Of a stretch of 64,000 bases of DNA, positions 34,850 through 46,558 are shown piece by piece. Positions within the stretch are counted from its first letter, which is position 1. Each line of letters starts with the position of its first letter. This DNA is from Cannabis sativa. Lineage: Eukaryota; Streptophyta; Magnoliopsida; Rosales; Cannabaceae. Under the pieces are notes generated by a model. That model did not search any database and was not told the DNA's origin. It was given only the letters and a program-made list of their open reading frames with translations. A program made the translations under genes and the position numbers. Where the stretch lies: NCBI RefSeq assembly GCF_029168945.1, contig NC_083603.1, forward strand, positions 48,990,406 through 49,054,405, read 5' to 3'.

Positions 34850-35640
34850 TTTATATAATTAGGGAGTAGCCACAGCATCCTTATTTGTATAAAATTATAT
34901 ATTAATTAAAATTCACCTTAATGGACATAACTTGTAATTAATTATATAGGTATAATAATTTTACCCCACAGGGATTTTATTATATTTGTATAATTAATTA
35001 GGATAATATGTTAAATTAAGTTCTCTTAATTTACCCCACAGGGAGTTATGGGGATTTAATTTAATAGTGTTATCACAAATTTAATTAAAGATAGATAATA
35101 AACCTTCATTTTCCAAAACTAATTGTTTAATTAAATCTATCATAAAGTTCATCTAATTTTATTATATTTAAAATTTAGCCCATAGGCAATTTTGGATTTA
35201 GTAAAATTTTAATCTTCAGTTTATACTTTGGTGTCTAGTGAACCACATAATTTTAAATAATTAGGGAGTAGCCACAGCATCCTTAATTATATAAAATTAT
35301 ATATATTAAGTGGATTAAGATCACATAATAGACATGAATTATGTGAACATAATAATCTTACCTTACAGGGATTTTATTATATTTACATAATTAATATATT
35401 AAATTAAATTCTCTTAATTTATCCCACAGGAAATTATGTAGATTTAATTTAATAATTTTATAATAAAGTATAAAATTTAGAAACATTTATAAATAATTAA
35501 GTGTTTCATACCTTTCATTGAGATAGAAATATTAAACTTTAAGTTTTTCATAAATTGTGTAAATCTATCATAATCTACATCTAAATCTAATCTTATTGAA
35601 TTAAAAATTTAGCCCACAGGCAATTTTTGTTTAATAAGAT
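34850..35640 (+). repeat. Degenerate ~400-bp tandem duplication with conserved short motifs
   Basis: Two blocks (about 34855-35215 and 35258-35640) repeat in the same order AGGGAGTAGCCACAGCATCC, then TACCCCACAGGGATTTTATT-like, then a second CCCACAGG, then TTTAGCCCAYAGGCAATTTT. A third copy of the first motif is at 38013-38032. These words stay intact while surrounding sequence has diverged. Confidence 0.7.
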
Positions 35641-37579
35641 TTCATATTTAAGCATGTTTATTCATTGGTAAAAACATGATTCATTTAAACCTCAAAACTA
35701 TATATGTAATTTTACTATATCACTATTCATAAATTTCTTCCATACTAGTAGAAAATTTCTTCCATAACAGTAGAAATTTTCAAAATTTATTCTGATAACT
35801 TCATCTAGCATATACAGTTTTTACTGTATAATTAAGAAAAATAAATCACACTCTATTATCACCAATAAATTTTAATTTATTGTGTATGAATTCATTCTAA
35901 TTTAGTTAATGTGATTATTAACACATAGTGGATTATTTTAGATTGTTATTCCACATTCATAATTTCTTGCAAGGTTTACAAATAAACCTAAGAAAGTCAG
36001 TAACTGTGAGCAAATCTTATCGACAGACAAGATAAGTTCTCACATTTAGAAGTTTAAGGAACAAGCAATATAGTAGTGGCTTTGTTTTAAAATTAGCAAA
36101 GACCTTTATGTTCCAAGATTCTATTGAAACTTGATTTAGACACATTTAGAGGTTTTTACTACAAATGATGTCACTCATAAGGATATGCAAGTTCAATCTG
36201 ACAATAAGAAATGTGTTATTAATAAGAATTCTTCTACATTATAGCACCAAAAATTATGGAACATATCTCCATAAATAGAATAAATGTTAGTAAATGGTGG
36301 GGATCTTCATTACACTAGATTTTACTAACTTTATTTAGAACTTGTGTGAATTTCATTAAGAATATGTATTCCAACAAGTCAAAATCGGTGCATACTAGAA
36401 TTCTATCATATTAGAAATCATACAAGTCAATTAATTTTGAAGACATGGACTCAAATTTTGCATCTCTTTTTTAACGATTACTCACATAAATAATTTTTCT
36501 ACAAAAGTATAGATTTATATGTTTCAAAGACATTTAATTCTTAAGTAGAGAAATGGTGCATTTTGCATATTAAGATAGTGAGATCAAATATAAAATGGAG
36601 AATACTACATTAAAATTCGTGAGTATGGATAAACTCCCAGTCTACAGTATATTTTTTGGACATGGGGTGGAGCCTACATAGCAAACTCCAATCTTTCCTA
36701 AATCTTTGTCTATTGATACTCTTCAATGGGGTGTACATATCGAATCGTGTTCTAACCAAAGTTGTTTCTCAAACATATTTTGAGTTGTGATAAGGTTGAA
36801 AACCGACTTGATGACATGTACACATTTTATAAATATACCCATATATAGTTAGAGTACGATTGTCAAAGGAAAGATCTGGGTCCTAAACCATAAATGAGCA
36901 TATTTCATTTGAAAAGCTATAAGGTTTAAGGGTTACATATTTTATTATCCATCTCACAACACTAGAACTGTGGAATTAAGAATTGACTTGATCAGTGGGA
37001 GTGATCAATCTAGGAACCTAGTTTCTGAGAAAAATCATTCATATTTTCTCAAACTTCCACCTCAAGTATTAGATTAATTATGATTTAGTACAACAACCCT
37101 TAAGGTTAATGGTTATTGAGAATTCATAACTAATCATTAATAGTCTACAAGTCATTGATAAAATTCTAATAAGTTATGTTATTTAGTAATTGCTTATAAT
37201 TTCTAAAATAACATGCATATTGAACCATTTGCTCTTTTAAGAGTTTGTTGGTCCATCCTTAAGATGACTTATTAGAACAATAAGATCAATGTTTTCTAGT
37301 GATTACATTTTGTACAATAAGAGTTCAACTACAATATTAATTTGAGACACAAATTAAATTATAGAATGATAAAGAATTGAAATTGTAGTACAACATGCCA
37401 TGAATGAAGAAATGAATATCTTAAAGAGCAATAAAGTTTATCTTTAGTAAAGTTGCCTAATGGGGTGGAGAACATTAATTAAGCACAAGTTTTTTCACCA
37501 ATAATATTCATTAGGCAACATTGAGAAACATAAAGATATAAAAGAATATTCATTGCTAAGAAGTTCATTTTGAAATAAG

Positions 37580-38830
37580 AATCAATAATAAATGAGATTT
37601 ACATTCTCACTTGTTTTTATAAAAGATTCTATTATAGACCTTGGCATTTGTTGCTTGTTTTAATTTATTAATCAATTCCAAACAGTGAACTAGAGGAGAA
37701 GGTATACAGACTGCCATAAAGATTTTCCTCTAATAAGTGGTGAACAAATGCAAGCTTAAAGTGTCTACTTATAGATTAAAATAAACATCTCACAAATTGG
37801 TATTATATCATCTTTTCCTTTAGGTTTGAAAAGAGAATTATGGAAATAATTATATACCAGAAGGTTAGTGGGAGTAATATTTGTTTTATACGTAGACAAT
37901 ATGTTACTTGCAAATGATGATAAAAGTTTTCTATATAAGTTAAAATAATTCATATCTCAAATTATTATTTTGAGATAAGGAATATAAATAATATATATAA
38001 TTTTAATTAATTAGAGAGTAGCCACAGCATCTCTGATTAAATAAAATTATGTATTATTCATCTGATATAACTTTTATCTTTAAGTGTGATAAATTCAACT
38101 CGAACCAGCATCTGAAAAATGGTCTGGAATGAGAATAAATTAAGAACATTCATTTGCTTCTATTTTAGAAGCCTAATGTATGCCTAAGAGTCTGAATAAG
38201 ACTTTGCATTACATTTGTTTCAGGATCGTTAAGTAGTATCAGAATAACTAAAGTTAAGACCACTTTATTTTTCATACAAAGTGATGAGGTATCTTTAAGA
38301 TACTAAAAATTATATTCATACATATTTTAAGATGAATTGACCATCTGGAAATATAGTTAACCAATTAGATTCTAACATACTTCACTGGTTGTATTTATTC
38401 ACGTAAATCAATATTTTATTACGTTCTTAAGATTACCAGTAAGTTATATTGTGGCGAATCTCAATGTTATTTCCACTATTTAAGTCACATTCATTTATTG
38501 TTTTGAGGATACATCTCGTATGATGTATTATAGAGTTTCATAGTAGGCCTAGAGTTCAGAATTACAGTTTCATTAGGCCATTAAGAAAATTTTGCGATAA
38601 ATTCAGCTACAATATTTATGGCTAATAACTCTAAGAGTACTGGTCGAAGCTAGCATATCGACATTAAGTATTTAGCCATAAAAAGGCGTGATAAGTGGTC
38701 ATTAATCACGCAAACTAAATTGGGTGATCGCATAGATCCTTGACTAAAGGCATGCCGCAACACAAATTCAAGGATCATAAAGTAAATATGGGATTCAGTT
38801 AACCCATATGCAGTTTTTTTATTTGTACAA
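37580..38830 (+). pseudogene. Eroded copia RT and RNase H region
   Basis: Plus-strand traces in broken frames: VIFVLYVDNMLLANDDKSFL (about 37870-37930), where the usual catalytic YVDD reads YVDN, and near 38640-38770 the end of copia pol (LTKGMP, then HKFKDH-like). Stops and frameshifts throughout. The rest of the interior (about 33560-37580) has no recognised domain. Confidence 0.6.
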
Positions 38831-39124
38831 CCAAAAATTATTTAATGAAACTCTAATTTCGATATTTTCTCATATTTACGTGCACCTTAATTTCATCTGA
38901 GAAAATTATCGTAAGAGGACCTGAATAAACATAAGGGTTAGGGTTTATTCACTTAAGTACATTGCCACATAAAGTACATTGTTATATAATAAATATATCG
39001 TAATACATGGAAGATAATACTCGACTTATAATGAGGACATGTCGCTATGATTCGTATGTTTATTATATAATGAGGAACGTTTGGGTTTGAATGTTTTAGT
39101 TTAAATGCTGACCAAGTGGGAGAA

Positions 39125-39603
39125 TATTAGAATATTTCTAATTAAGGAAATAAAATAATATTATTGATTCTGATAAATGAATATTTTATATTCATTGAAT
39201 CTGGACGAAATCAATTACGTAATATTCTATATATGGTCAGATTTCTATATTCATTACCTGATTTGATTTCCTGAATTAATTGTCAAAATATTCTGACAAT
39301 TAATGTGGCACAGATACTGATGGAGTATCTCACCTATAAATATAGGGTCTCGGTCCCCGAGCTCCTCACTCATTCTGTTCATAACAGCAAATTCCATCTA
39401 AAGAGAGTTGAGAGAGCGAGGAAGCCCGATTACCCACATCAACCAGTTTCCTTTGCAGATCAAAGCTTATGTGGGTTTAAAGCTCAAGAATCAATGGCTG
39501 GAGGTATTTCGATCCTTAATTATAGTGCATATATGTTTTTATTAATTTCGCACTTTATACATAATCATATATGTTTCAGTTTATACATATAAATTGTCTA
39601 ACA
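39125..39603 (+). repeat. 3' LTR (479 bp)
   Basis: Partner of 32357-32835. Followed at 39604 by TSD TAAAG. Confidence 0.92.
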
Positions 39604-39608
39604 TAAAG

Positions 39609-40114
39609 CCCATAGAACTAGTTGCCACTTGGCAAATACCATCACTACAGGTCATGTTACAAAAGCTTTGTTATACTTTGTTATTTTCTGTTTTAGTCTG
39701 TCAATTTATATAAATACTAATGTACATCATTCATAAAAAATTATTAAAAATGTTATGACTGATGAGTACATTTTTTTTTATATTAGATCAAAACTGCATG
39801 GATTTTATTGGGAAGGATATATTAAAAAATAAAAAATAAATTGACAAAATAATAATAAAAAAACATGAAGCATAAAAAGATTCTCTTATTTCTTGTCGGA
39901 TAATAAATTACATTATGAAATGGAAAACAACACTTGTATTTATTTGTCCACATATATAAGAAGCAAACAACAAAATATAAATATCATATAACAAACAATT
40001 AAACACGTGCATTATGAAAGTTGAACATTTTGAAAAAAGCAATATTAAATTTGAGTTTTCTTTTTATTTTTGAAAGGGTGTTAAATTTTTGGTTTGAAAT
40101 TATAATACTTGATA
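39609..40114. other. 3' flank of carbonic anhydrase A
   Basis: AT-rich, no gene. It must contain the 3' UTR and polyadenylation site of the minus-strand gene starting at 40115. Confidence 0.6.
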
Positions 40115-41825
40115 CTACTCAAGTTCCCATAGCTTGAAAGATCCAGCTACAAAATCATAGTATCCACCTCTAAGTGTTATCTTTTTCTCTTCAACTCCCC
40201 TTTGAACAAATGGGTAGGAATGTAGATTCTTTAGAGACACATTTACTGCTTCCTGCATATCCAATTAATTATTTAATAAGTGTACTATTACTAAGAATAT
40301 TTATGTATCATTACTATATATAAGCTAATTAATTAGATATAATTATTACCTCAGCACATATTTCACATTGTTCTTCAAATGACAAATTCTTGTGTTCAAC
40401 TATGACTTTATCCTTGGCAGCTTGAGCTATGCTAACCCAATCATCAATGAAGTTGCTATAATTTAATAATCAAACCAATTAGTTAAATCACTATGATAAG
40501 TATAGACATGACTATAAATATATAATAATAAACCATTAACAGTAAAAATAATTATAAAAGTTTCATTCTTACAAGGGAGCTGAACCATCTTCAGGATGAG
40601 ACATAAGCCTCTTTACACCACCACAATGACTATGCCCAATCACTAAAATATTCTCTACCTTAAGCTCTTCTACTGCATATTCAATAATTGATCCAACTCC
40701 AGAGCCTTTCAACTAGGAAATCATAATAATAATAACAAAGATTAATTAATAATTAACCAATTAAGATTAGATAATTCAAAATATGAATAACTAATAATAA
40801 TTAATTATTAAATAAATTACTTTGTTAAAACTTGGAATTAAGTTGCCAATATTGCGGGCCATGAAAGCTTCTCCTGGTTGAAAATTTAAAATATGGGAAG
40901 GACTAACTCGAGAATCCGAGCATGCAAACACCAAAAACTGTTCATTTGATCAAAAATTTATAAGATCAATCAAATATAGATCACAAATATTAACACAAAA
41001 AAATAATTAATTAGGGGTATATTTACATACCTTTGGATGTTGAGTTTCTTTAAGTTCATTAAACATGCATGGATACTTGCTGTAAATTCATCCCATAAAA
41101 TAAAGTAATTAGGCACATATTTTTATTTTAATATATTATTATTATTGAAACGTTTAATGATCTTAATATTAATTATACATATATAATCAATTTAATATGT
41201 TGTATATATTTATTAATCCTTACTGAAATTTATTAGAGAGAAAGTGCTTAAATCCATGGACAATTTTCTGAACGGGATCAAAGCAATCATTGAGATCTTG
41301 GCCAGGACACACTTTTCCAAAGGTTTCATCTTCTTCACTTTCACTTTCGCTTTCACTTTCCCTTTTGGCCTTCTCACTATTCAATTAATAAATTTATAAT
41401 TATACAATAATTGTTATATTACTATATAATGTATTGTTCAAAAGAAAACAAAACCTATATCATAGGAAAAGTTTTAAGTACTAGAGGTAATATGTGGGAG
41501 TATCTTCTATTAATAGAAAAGTTATAACTCAATTTTTTATGTGACAATATTTATAAATTATAGTAGCAATCTTGTACATTGGAGACATACGAAATAATTT
41601 GTAGGTTCAAAAATAAAATTTAAACAGTAAATTGTGCAATAAAATATATCTTTAGGGGTGTTAAAAATAGAAAACAGTATCCCTATTATAAGAGCAAGTG
41701 ATCCATATAATTAAGAAGTTACCTATATTTACATATATAAGAATTAATTATTACCTGGTGATCACTAGATTCTCTTTAACGCTGCATTCATAGTTGGCCG
41801 ATTCAGAAAACTGTTCTTCTGCCAT
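40115..41825 (-). CDS. Beta-class carbonic anhydrase, copy A (7 coding exons, 257 aa)
   Basis: Zinc enzyme interconverting CO2 and bicarbonate. Minus-strand coding exons: 41825-41755, 41376-41224, 41079-41031, 40937-40821, 40712-40573, 40455-40350, 40252-40115, all with GT/AG borders, summing to 774 bp with stop TAG. It starts [15 protein letters not shown]; a Ser/Glu run ([11 protein letters not shown]) lies near residues 28-40; exon 4 has [14 protein letters not shown] (zinc ligand Cys97, Asp99-Arg101 dyad) and RNIGNLIP; exon 5 has [20 protein letters not shown] (ligands His157, Cys160); it ends [18 protein letters not shown]. There is no transit peptide, so a cytosolic form is likely. The ELK-VEN site, where copy B has an intron, is continuous here. 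All catalytic residues are present, so it is probably functional. Confidence 0.95.
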
Positions 41826-41870
41826 TATATTTGTTTCTCGCGTACAATTTATATATATATAATTGTTATC

Positions 41871-42134
41871 TGCAAATTCAAGCGATTATTGTTGTTATTA
41901 TTATTATTATTATTATTATAGATTACTGGGTAAAGATGAGTTTATATATACGCATGCAAGAATTTATTTAGAACTAATTATAAAATGTAACAACATATAT
42001 ATATATATAATAAACACATGCAAATGTATATAATGAACCGCATATATAAATATATATTGTACGTATATATATATAATAAGGTGTCTATTATCGTCCCATG
42101 ATACAAACCAAAAAAAAAATAGAAAGAAAACTTA
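41871..42134 (-). other. Predicted 5'-UTR intron of carbonic anhydrase A
   Basis: Minus strand shows donor GGAGTAAGTTTTC near 42134 and acceptor AATTTGCAG at about 41871-41879, 46 bp before the ATG. A TAA microsatellite lies near 41897-41920. Copy B has the same arrangement, which supports the prediction. Confidence 0.65.
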
Positions 42135-42235
42135 CTCCTATTGAAGAAGTAGACAAATAATGAGAATAATAATAAACGAAATTAATAGAAATATTATAGC
42201 AAAGAAGAGATATATTTGAGTGCATGTAATGTCTC

Positions 42236-42244
42236 CTATTTATA
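42236..42244 (-). promoter_or_regulatory. TATA box of carbonic anhydrase A
   Basis: Minus strand TATAAATAG, conserved in copy B (59767-59775). About 100 bp upstream of the predicted 5'-UTR intron donor. Confidence 0.75.
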
Positions 42245-42670
42245 AGCCAAACATACTTTGGATGCCATATATCCATATGGGCCAGCCGGCATTAAAATAT
42301 TCATACATATATAATATATATACACGTTTTTTTTCTTTTCATTGTTTATAAAAAAGGAATTGCTATATATAGATAAGTTGTTTATATTACTGAAAAATAT
42401 GCATTATTGATGTCCAACTATCACACTATAGCTAATTAACTTTTCTTTTTAGTCCCTACTCCCTAGCCAGCTCAACATTCATATTAATTACGTAAAAGTA
42501 ATATATGTGGATATATTTATATTATTGGTGGACGACCATGGTCAAGAGTCGACTCCTTATGGTTTGGTCCTCCATATTACTATAGTATTAAGAGAAATAT
42601 TGAACATCTATAAAGATATCATATTATTTATTGCATTAGGCTTGGCGTACAGGTTGGGAGATTCGTGGAA
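42245..42670 (-). promoter_or_regulatory. Promoter arm of the inverted duplication, copy A side
   Basis: Matches the reverse complement of 59385-59766 in order: GCATTATTGATGTCCAACT, GCCAGCTCAACATTCATATT followed by AATTACGTAAA, GGTCAAGAGTCGACTCCTTA, and TTGGCGTACAGGTTGG. Spacing differs only moderately. Short ORFs here are not supported. Confidence 0.8.
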
Positions 42671-43491
42671 AGATCATTCAAGTTTAATTATTCTCTACTT
42701 AAGCTGTAAGAAAATCATGCTCGTTTAAACTATATATAATAAGAAAGTGAAATACTAATGGGACCTTAGCCTTAGTATGCTAAACATTATTATAAGAGCT
42801 GTTATGAGTACAATTTAATATTAGGTTTTACTTATTTTGATTTAATACATGACATAAGAAACTATTAATTATAAACACTTATAACGCTCCATATCTCTGT
42901 ATGGTGTTTGGATACCTTAATCCTTAATAGCTATACCCAATAATAAAAATGAATAATTCTTATAAATTCTATATATATTATCCTGAGATAGAGAGTTTTT
43001 TAATAACTATTATTCGTTCCCACCTAACTAAAGCTCTAACTGATATTATATATTGATGGATCAAACACGTAATAAGTTAAATTCCTCCAAATTTATAATA
43101 TACCCTTATGCCTTTACAGACAATTAATCATGAAGATTGGCTTGTTTATATATATTTATATTCATTAGTTAGTGCTAGCTTATTATATGAATATTGCTAT
43201 TTCAATAAGGTGGCCAAATTAGTAACAATGAGATGAGGAAAAGAGCTTCTAGAGAGTTCGGAGTTTCAACTTAAAACTTAACAAAAGTTAATTGGAGTAT
43301 AAATATCCTTCCCTAACGTTGTCTTTCCTACACGTTTAACTTTTACTAATGTGGGATGTAATGAATGATCTTAGATAGGATCAAAATGAAAGTTTTAGAT
43401 TTATCTATGGAGTTGACAAGAGTGCAGAATTCTTCTGTTGAAGAAGCTTTGATCATGATATACTATATATCCGCGGACACAAATTTTTTTG
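42671..43491. other. Intergenic DNA between promoter arm and copia
   Basis: AT-rich. No gene or clear repeat partner in the window. 43230-43400 is less AT-rich, with ACTAATGTGGGATGT near 43345, possibly a fragment of another repeat. Confidence 0.5.
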
Positions 43492-43496
43492 TTAAC

Positions 43497-44677
43497 TGTA
43501 AAATCGTGTTTTTGCAAATGTCAGTTGTATATAAGAAAATATAAAAACTGTAAGCGTTTGCAGCAGCAGAAAGTAATTCTGCTACAGCAAAACGAAACAG
43601 GCAGAATATAAAATATTTGCAAAAAAATAAATAACTTGACACAAGAGATTTATACGTGGTATCAGTGTTCTCACGAACACTCCTAGTCCACGGGGCCACG
43701 CCCAGAGAATAAAATCAATTAATAAAGTATCAAAATTACAAAGACAATTGACTTAAACAAGTTTAGACTCCCTCTAAAGTATTGCCGCAATCCTTTGTAA
43801 TCCACCTTATGAATCTGACTTCTTGAAACACCTTCAAGCCCGAACTCCCTTCGTCTTTGAAGTGTGAGTGCTTACTTCCTCCCGAAGTAAGGCTTCAACA
43901 AGTCTTCTCCCGAAGACCAAGTGCTTACTTCCTCCCGAAGTAAGGCTTCAACAAGTCTTCTCCCGAAGACCAAGTGCTTACTTCCTCCCGAAGTAAGGCT
44001 TTATCAAGTCTTCTCCCGAAGACCAATCTCTTGTTCAGTCAGGTAGTTCTTCACAACCTCTAGGATAGAGTAAGAACAGAAATAGAACAACTAGAACCTA
44101 GATGAACAACTAGGCTCTCACAAAACAAAGAAAGACTCTCTTCTCTCAAAAGATAAATGTAGAAAATGAATAATGGAAGAGGTAATTCGAATGGTTGCTC
44201 TCTAGGCTCTATTTATAGACCATAGAAACCAAAGAGGCAACCACAAGTTCGAATTAGCAGCTGTACAAAAACTTTCCAAAAGAAACACGATCTGCTACAT
44301 CAGATTCGGATGCTGACGAAGCGTATACGCCTTAAACGGGAAACTTACTAAAATCGGGTCCGATCTTCTTTCAATGCTTGATTCCTGCCAAAAACAGATT
44401 AGATATTCTGATTGTATCAAGATACAATCGAAATTAATAAGGAAAAGGCAATAAACAAAGTTTCCCTAAAAAAGACAACTTTCCAAAAGAGAATTCCTTC
44501 TCTTTTGAGAAGTTTTCAACAAAGGAAAGTTCAGCTGAAAGTGCAACTTTCCAAACAAGGAAAAGGGCAACTACAATCCGAATTTATAAGGTAAGAAATC
44601 GAATATGAATGCACACCAATCTTACCATAAATGGGAAAATTATTTTGTCAACTAACTTGCCAAAAAAAGACTTTACA
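43497..44677 (-). repeat. 3' LTR of the SIRE-like copia (1181 bp)
   Basis: Plus strand TGTAAAATCG...GACTTTACA. Carries three tandem 54-bp units near 43868-44030, against two in the other LTR. That accounts for the whole length difference. Confidence 0.93.
43868..44030. repeat. 54-bp tandem repeat, three units
   Basis: Each unit contains GTGCTTACTTCCTCCCGAAG and AAGTCTTCTCCCGAAGACCA. Each has internal inverted pairs (CTTACTTC.../GAAGTAAG and GTCTTC.../GAAGAC) able to form hairpins. The last unit has TTATC for TCAAC. In the other LTR (about 51872-51980) only two units are present. Confidence 0.9.
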
Positions 44678-46558
44678 ATCTCCCCCTTTGGCACTTTAGA
44701 TGAACAAAATAATTTTTAACACAAAGTACCTGCAAGTTAAAGTTAGCCATAACAAATAACTACTCCCCCTGAGTAACACAATCGAAAACCAACAATAACT
44801 AAAGAAACATGCTAACTTTTAAACCAAATAAGTTCACAGGTACCAAACACAACTTCCCCTGAAAAAAAGGTCTAGAGTTGATAAAAACAAATTGAATGCT
44901 CAATAAAATGCACATTAATTAAGAAATATTTTTGACAACTAAATTGCCAAAAAAAGGACCTAACAATCTCCCCCTTTGGCACTTTAGATAATCAAAATAT
45001 TATTAATTAACAAACACCTACAAAACAAAGTTAGCAAAATAAACATAAAAACTCCCCCTGAGAAGCACAACATTAAACCAAAATAAACAGCTAACTTTGA
45101 CCAAAGATGAACACAAACACAAACCTCAACTCCCCCTAGACAGTTGAGTATACAATTACTCCCCCTTTTTGTTTATCTATAAGGGCCAAAGACAAAAAGA
45201 AATGAAAAGATAGAAATATGTCCAACAAAAACAAAAAGAAAGAAAACTTATGCCCCATAAAGCTTGATCAATGAGGACAACTGCTTGGACATCTCTTGCT
45301 GAACCTCCTCCATGGCAGCAAGACGATTGGAGCAGCAAGAAGAGCATTTGAGGGGGCTTGTTTAGATTCCACCATTTTCCTTTTTGGGATGCCCTAGGTT
45401 CTTTGTTCTCACTATTTTGATCTGAAAGAGACAATGAACAGCAAACAAGCAAGAGAGACAACGAAATAGAATCGGGTAGGAGGTGAGAGTGAATGACATA
45501 AATTGGTTGAAATAAACATGGGAGAGTTTAGCAAAAAGGAAACCATTTTCAACATATTTGAGAAACCACCAGCCCACGATTACAAAAGGAAACTGCCCAC
45601 TCCTTGCAACTTCTTTCCCCTTTTTTTTTAAAAAAAATAAAAGGAAACTAGAATTACCAACAATATTTCCAAAAATAAGTCAATCTTTCAAGATTAAAGA
45701 CACATTACATATAAAAGATCAATCTTTAAATGGAAACATATCAAAAATAAATCAAAGAAGAATGAATGTTGATACTTACCATTTATGCACAAGATTTTCT
45801 TGACCCATGAAGCAAGTCACACGCCTCCCTCTTTTTTTAATTTTTTATTTGTTTTAATTAAAACCGAAAATAAAATACAATGTGTACAATAAATATATGT
45901 GATTCGAATCAAGTAAAGAAATCAAATATCATTGACAATTGACAAAATAAAATACATGTTATGCTTTTAAGGAAAATAACTAATTAGTATCTCATGAAAT
46001 AATCATACTAATTGATGTTAAGGAAAAAGATATGCATGTTACTGAAAATTGTGTACCAGGATTATCAATTTAATTTTAATAGAGGAGACTTACAGAATTG
46101 AACACACTTGTCAGACATAAGTGTGTGCAGTGAAAATAGGATCATTGTCCTTGGCAAGATTTTTCATTTTCGCCTTTTTCAATTTGATCCCGCAACTGGA
46201 TGCTTTCACACCATACTGAAGGTAGCCCTTTTCTATGGTAGTGCATCCTCATCATAGTTGCTAATTACAATGTTCCAGCTTACTCATCAGATGGCTTTCA
46301 CACCTCAGTATGGGTAGCTCTATTCCAGCAAGGGGTCTGACAAGTCTGAAACAAAAATTGCTCAACTCTGTATAAGAACATTATTTAATCCTAGACACAA
46401 ATAAAGAGTAACATGAACCTTTTAACACAACATCACAAAGTATGATCAGACAGAGATCCTAACTAATTATATTCCAAAAGCATAAACATGATTTGTCAAA
46501 ATACAATGATAGAAGATTAAGAGCTAGAGATGAATCACATAACACTATTGTACAAGAA
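44678..46558 (-). other. 3' non-coding region of the SIRE-like copia
   Basis: Contains the polypurine tract beside the LTR and a second copy of it: TCTCCCCCTTTGGCACTTTA at 44689-44708 and again at 44969-44988. Several shorter CTCCCCCTGA and CTCCCCCT words occur to 45170. Only short ORFs are seen (for example 45177-45461, minus). I found no transmembrane or envelope-like protein I could support. Confidence 0.7.

Larger units (their letters stand above)
32357..39603 (+). mobile_element. Ty1/copia-derived element with near-identical LTRs and eroded interior
   Basis: LTRs of 479 bp each (32357-32835, 39125-39603), primer site TTGGTATCAGAGCGG right after the left LTR, polypurine stretch AGTGGGAGAA before the right LTR, and TSD TAAAG at both flanks. 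LTR ends are TATTAG...TAACA (TA...CA). The 6.3 kb interior has no long credible ORF. Weak plus-strand traces of copia RT (LYVDNMLLANDD near 37890-37925) and of the pol C-terminus (LTKGMP near 38737) show it derives from a copia polyprotein. LTRs differ at only a handful of positions, so this copy moved recently, presumably with proteins from another element. Confidence 0.88.

Noticed and set aside
39305..39592. 95-codon ORF, similar to 32537-32824
   Set aside because: It lies in the LTRs of the eroded copia. The N-terminus differs by frameshifts between the two copies, so there is no sign of coding selection.
42507..42728. 73-codon plus-strand ORF in the promoter of carbonic anhydrase A
   Set aside because: It overlaps the conserved promoter arm, and the mirrored region of copy B has no matching frame.
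43868..44030. CRISPR-like array
   Set aside because: The 54-bp units are contiguous with no spacers and lie in a plant retrotransposon LTR.
44412..44594. 60-codon ORF, also at 52362-52544
   Set aside because: Identical in both LTRs of the SIRE-like copia because the LTRs are copies. No start context or domain supports a gene.
45177..45461. Possible envelope-like protein of the SIRE-like element
   Set aside because: The hydrophobic C-terminus is a low-complexity reverse reading of A-rich sequence. There is no signal peptide plus coiled coil arrangement I could support.
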